The position numbers and the translations under genes were made by a program. A stretch of DNA of 7,074 nucleotides, taken from contig PMNJ01000294.1 of the NCBI GenBank assembly GCA_003162595.1, forward strand, positions 384-7,457, read 5' to 3'. Source of the stretch: Bacteroidales bacterium. GTDB taxonomy: Bacteria > Bacteroidota > Bacteroidia > Bacteroidales > VadinHA17. Shown one piece after another: positions 6,651-7,074 of this stretch. Each line of letters begins with the position of its first letter. Within the stretch, counting starts at the first letter, position 1. The notes below the pieces were generated by a model, which was not told the origin of the DNA, did no database searches, and saw nothing but the letters and a program-made list of their open reading frames with translations.

Positions 6651-6801
6651 CGAATATTAGCTCTGAAATACCTGCATACCAGTAATTTTGATCCGTTATA
6701 AATGAAATAAGGAAAAATGATGAAACCAGGAGAATGGAGATGGTAAAGGAAATCGAAAGCAAGCCTGGTGTTAATTGATCCGGGGATTCCGGCTCATTTT
6801 T
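6646..6801 (-). CDS. Possible small single-pass membrane protein; no canonical in-frame start (unresolved, perhaps frame-disrupted)
   Basis: Directly after the TAA of the pseudouridine synthase gene, and in the same frame, 51 sense codons run to a TAA at 6646-6648. The product begins KNEPESPDQLTPG, then has about 21 uninterrupted hydrophobic or small residues (roughly 6697-6762) and ends with polar, aromatic TDQNYWYAGISELIFG. There is no ATG or GTG in the frame. A TTG at 6762 would give a 38-residue peptide made mostly of the membrane segment. An ATG at 6797, three bases after the upstream stop, lies in another frame and yields only 8 residues; a -1 shift near the CCCC run at 6782-6785 would join it to the membrane frame, giving about 50 residues. 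A sequencing error, a decayed gene, a rare start or a chance frame in T-rich DNA are all possible. No family was recognised. Confidence 0.3.
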   Translation of the reverse strand, partial: KNEPESPDQLTPGLLSISFTISILLVSSFFLISFITDQNYWYAGISELIFG

Positions 6802-7074
6802 TTATGTAATAGAATCCATAAAAACAGGCCAGATATCGCCCTCGGGAAAATGGGCAATGATATTCACCGGTTCTTTTTTTACCGGATGAATGAACTCCAG
6901 CCGGCGGGCAAAGAGGCTTATGCCGCCATCATCATTAGAACGTGCAAAGCCATATTTCAGATCGCCTTTGACAGGGCACCCTATTTTAGCCAGCTGAGCT
7001 CTTATCTGGTGGTGTCTTCCGGAGTGAAGTTCCACTTCAAGGAGATAATATCTTTCTGATCTTCCCAATAACCT
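6802..7074 (-). CDS. RluA-family RNA pseudouridine synthase, C-terminal part
   Basis: The gene enters from the right edge, and 90 C-terminal residues are visible before the TAA at 6802-6804. RluA-family enzymes convert specific uridines in rRNA or tRNA to pseudouridine in the cytoplasm. The fragment shows the conserved end of the catalytic domain: YYLLEVELHSGRHHQIRAQLAKIGCPVKGDLKYG, read here as the pieces YYLLEVELHSGRHHQIRAQ and LAKIGCPVKGDLKYG, followed by SLFARRLEFIHPVKKEPV. The H-S-G-R-H-H-Q-I-R segment is diagnostic for the RluA/RluC/RluD group. The catalytic Asp lies upstream, outside the window, so activity and substrate cannot be judged. The frame shows no internal start that would make it a shorter complete gene; the TTG at 7068 falls within the conserved domain. 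It is co-directional with the kinase gene about 217 bp downstream. Confidence 0.9.
   Translation of the reverse strand, partial: RLLGRSERYYLLEVELHSGRHHQIRAQLAKIGCPVKGDLKYGFARSNDDGGISLFARRLEFIHPVKKEPVNIIAHFPEGDIWPVFMDSIT

Noticed and set aside
6718..6747. Tiny + strand frame MMKPGEWRW followed by inverted repeats and a T-run, resembling a trp leader with attenuator
   Set aside because: No + strand gene follows; the next bases are antisense to the pseudouridine synthase gene. The frame is only nine codons and the stems are weak, so chance is the better explanation.
6780..6803. CCGG...CCGG hairpin followed by seven T on the + strand, resembling an intrinsic terminator
   Set aside because: The stem is 4-5 bp, no + strand gene lies upstream, and on the - strand, where the genes run, no T-run follows the stem.

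Overview
The window looks like ordinary chromosomal DNA from a member of the Bacteroidota, probably Bacteroidales or a close relative. The evidence is the AT-rich sequence, start codons without clear Shine-Dalgarno sites, a fused RibB-RibA enzyme, a glucosaminidase-LysM lipoprotein and a two-component pair resembling Bacteroides RprX/RprY. Two TATTTTTG boxes also fit the Bacteroidota -7 promoter consensus TAnnTTTG. The phylum is inferred from protein style and motifs; no database search was possible.

Layout. Positions 1-2690 (+ strand) hold a tight run: the C-terminal end of an LptF/LptG-type permease, a bifunctional RibBA (6 bp gap) and methionyl-tRNA formyltransferase Fmt (33 bp gap). Positions 2674-3693 (- strand) encode a lipoprotein peptidoglycan hydrolase with two LysM-like repeats. 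It converges on fmt with a 17-bp overlap of coding ends. After a 68-bp divergent gap, cytidine deaminase runs on the + strand (3762-4259). It converges on the response regulator gene with a 14-bp overlap. The response regulator (4246-4941) and its sensor kinase (4944-6584) form a two-gene unit on the - strand. The far end (6802-7074, - strand) is the C-terminal part of an RluA-family pseudouridine synthase that continues outside the window. No stretch over 300 bp lacks a gene.

The least expected part is the roughly 200-bp gap between the rluA-type gene and the kinase gene. It contains a 51-codon open frame, in phase with the rluA stop, that encodes one strong membrane segment but has no normal in-frame start. 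It also has three TTAAC repeats at 11- and 10-bp steps, the geometry used by OmpR-family regulators, and a TATTTTTG box directly before the kinase ATG. Together these suggest, without proving, an autoregulated promoter for the two-component pair and an overlooked or frame-disrupted small membrane protein.

Functionally the window mixes envelope work (LPS transport, peptidoglycan cleavage, membrane sensing) with housekeeping (riboflavin precursors, initiator tRNA formylation, pyrimidine salvage, RNA modification). I see no mobile element, CRISPR array, tRNA, rRNA or clear riboswitch, and no strong case for a new multi-gene system.
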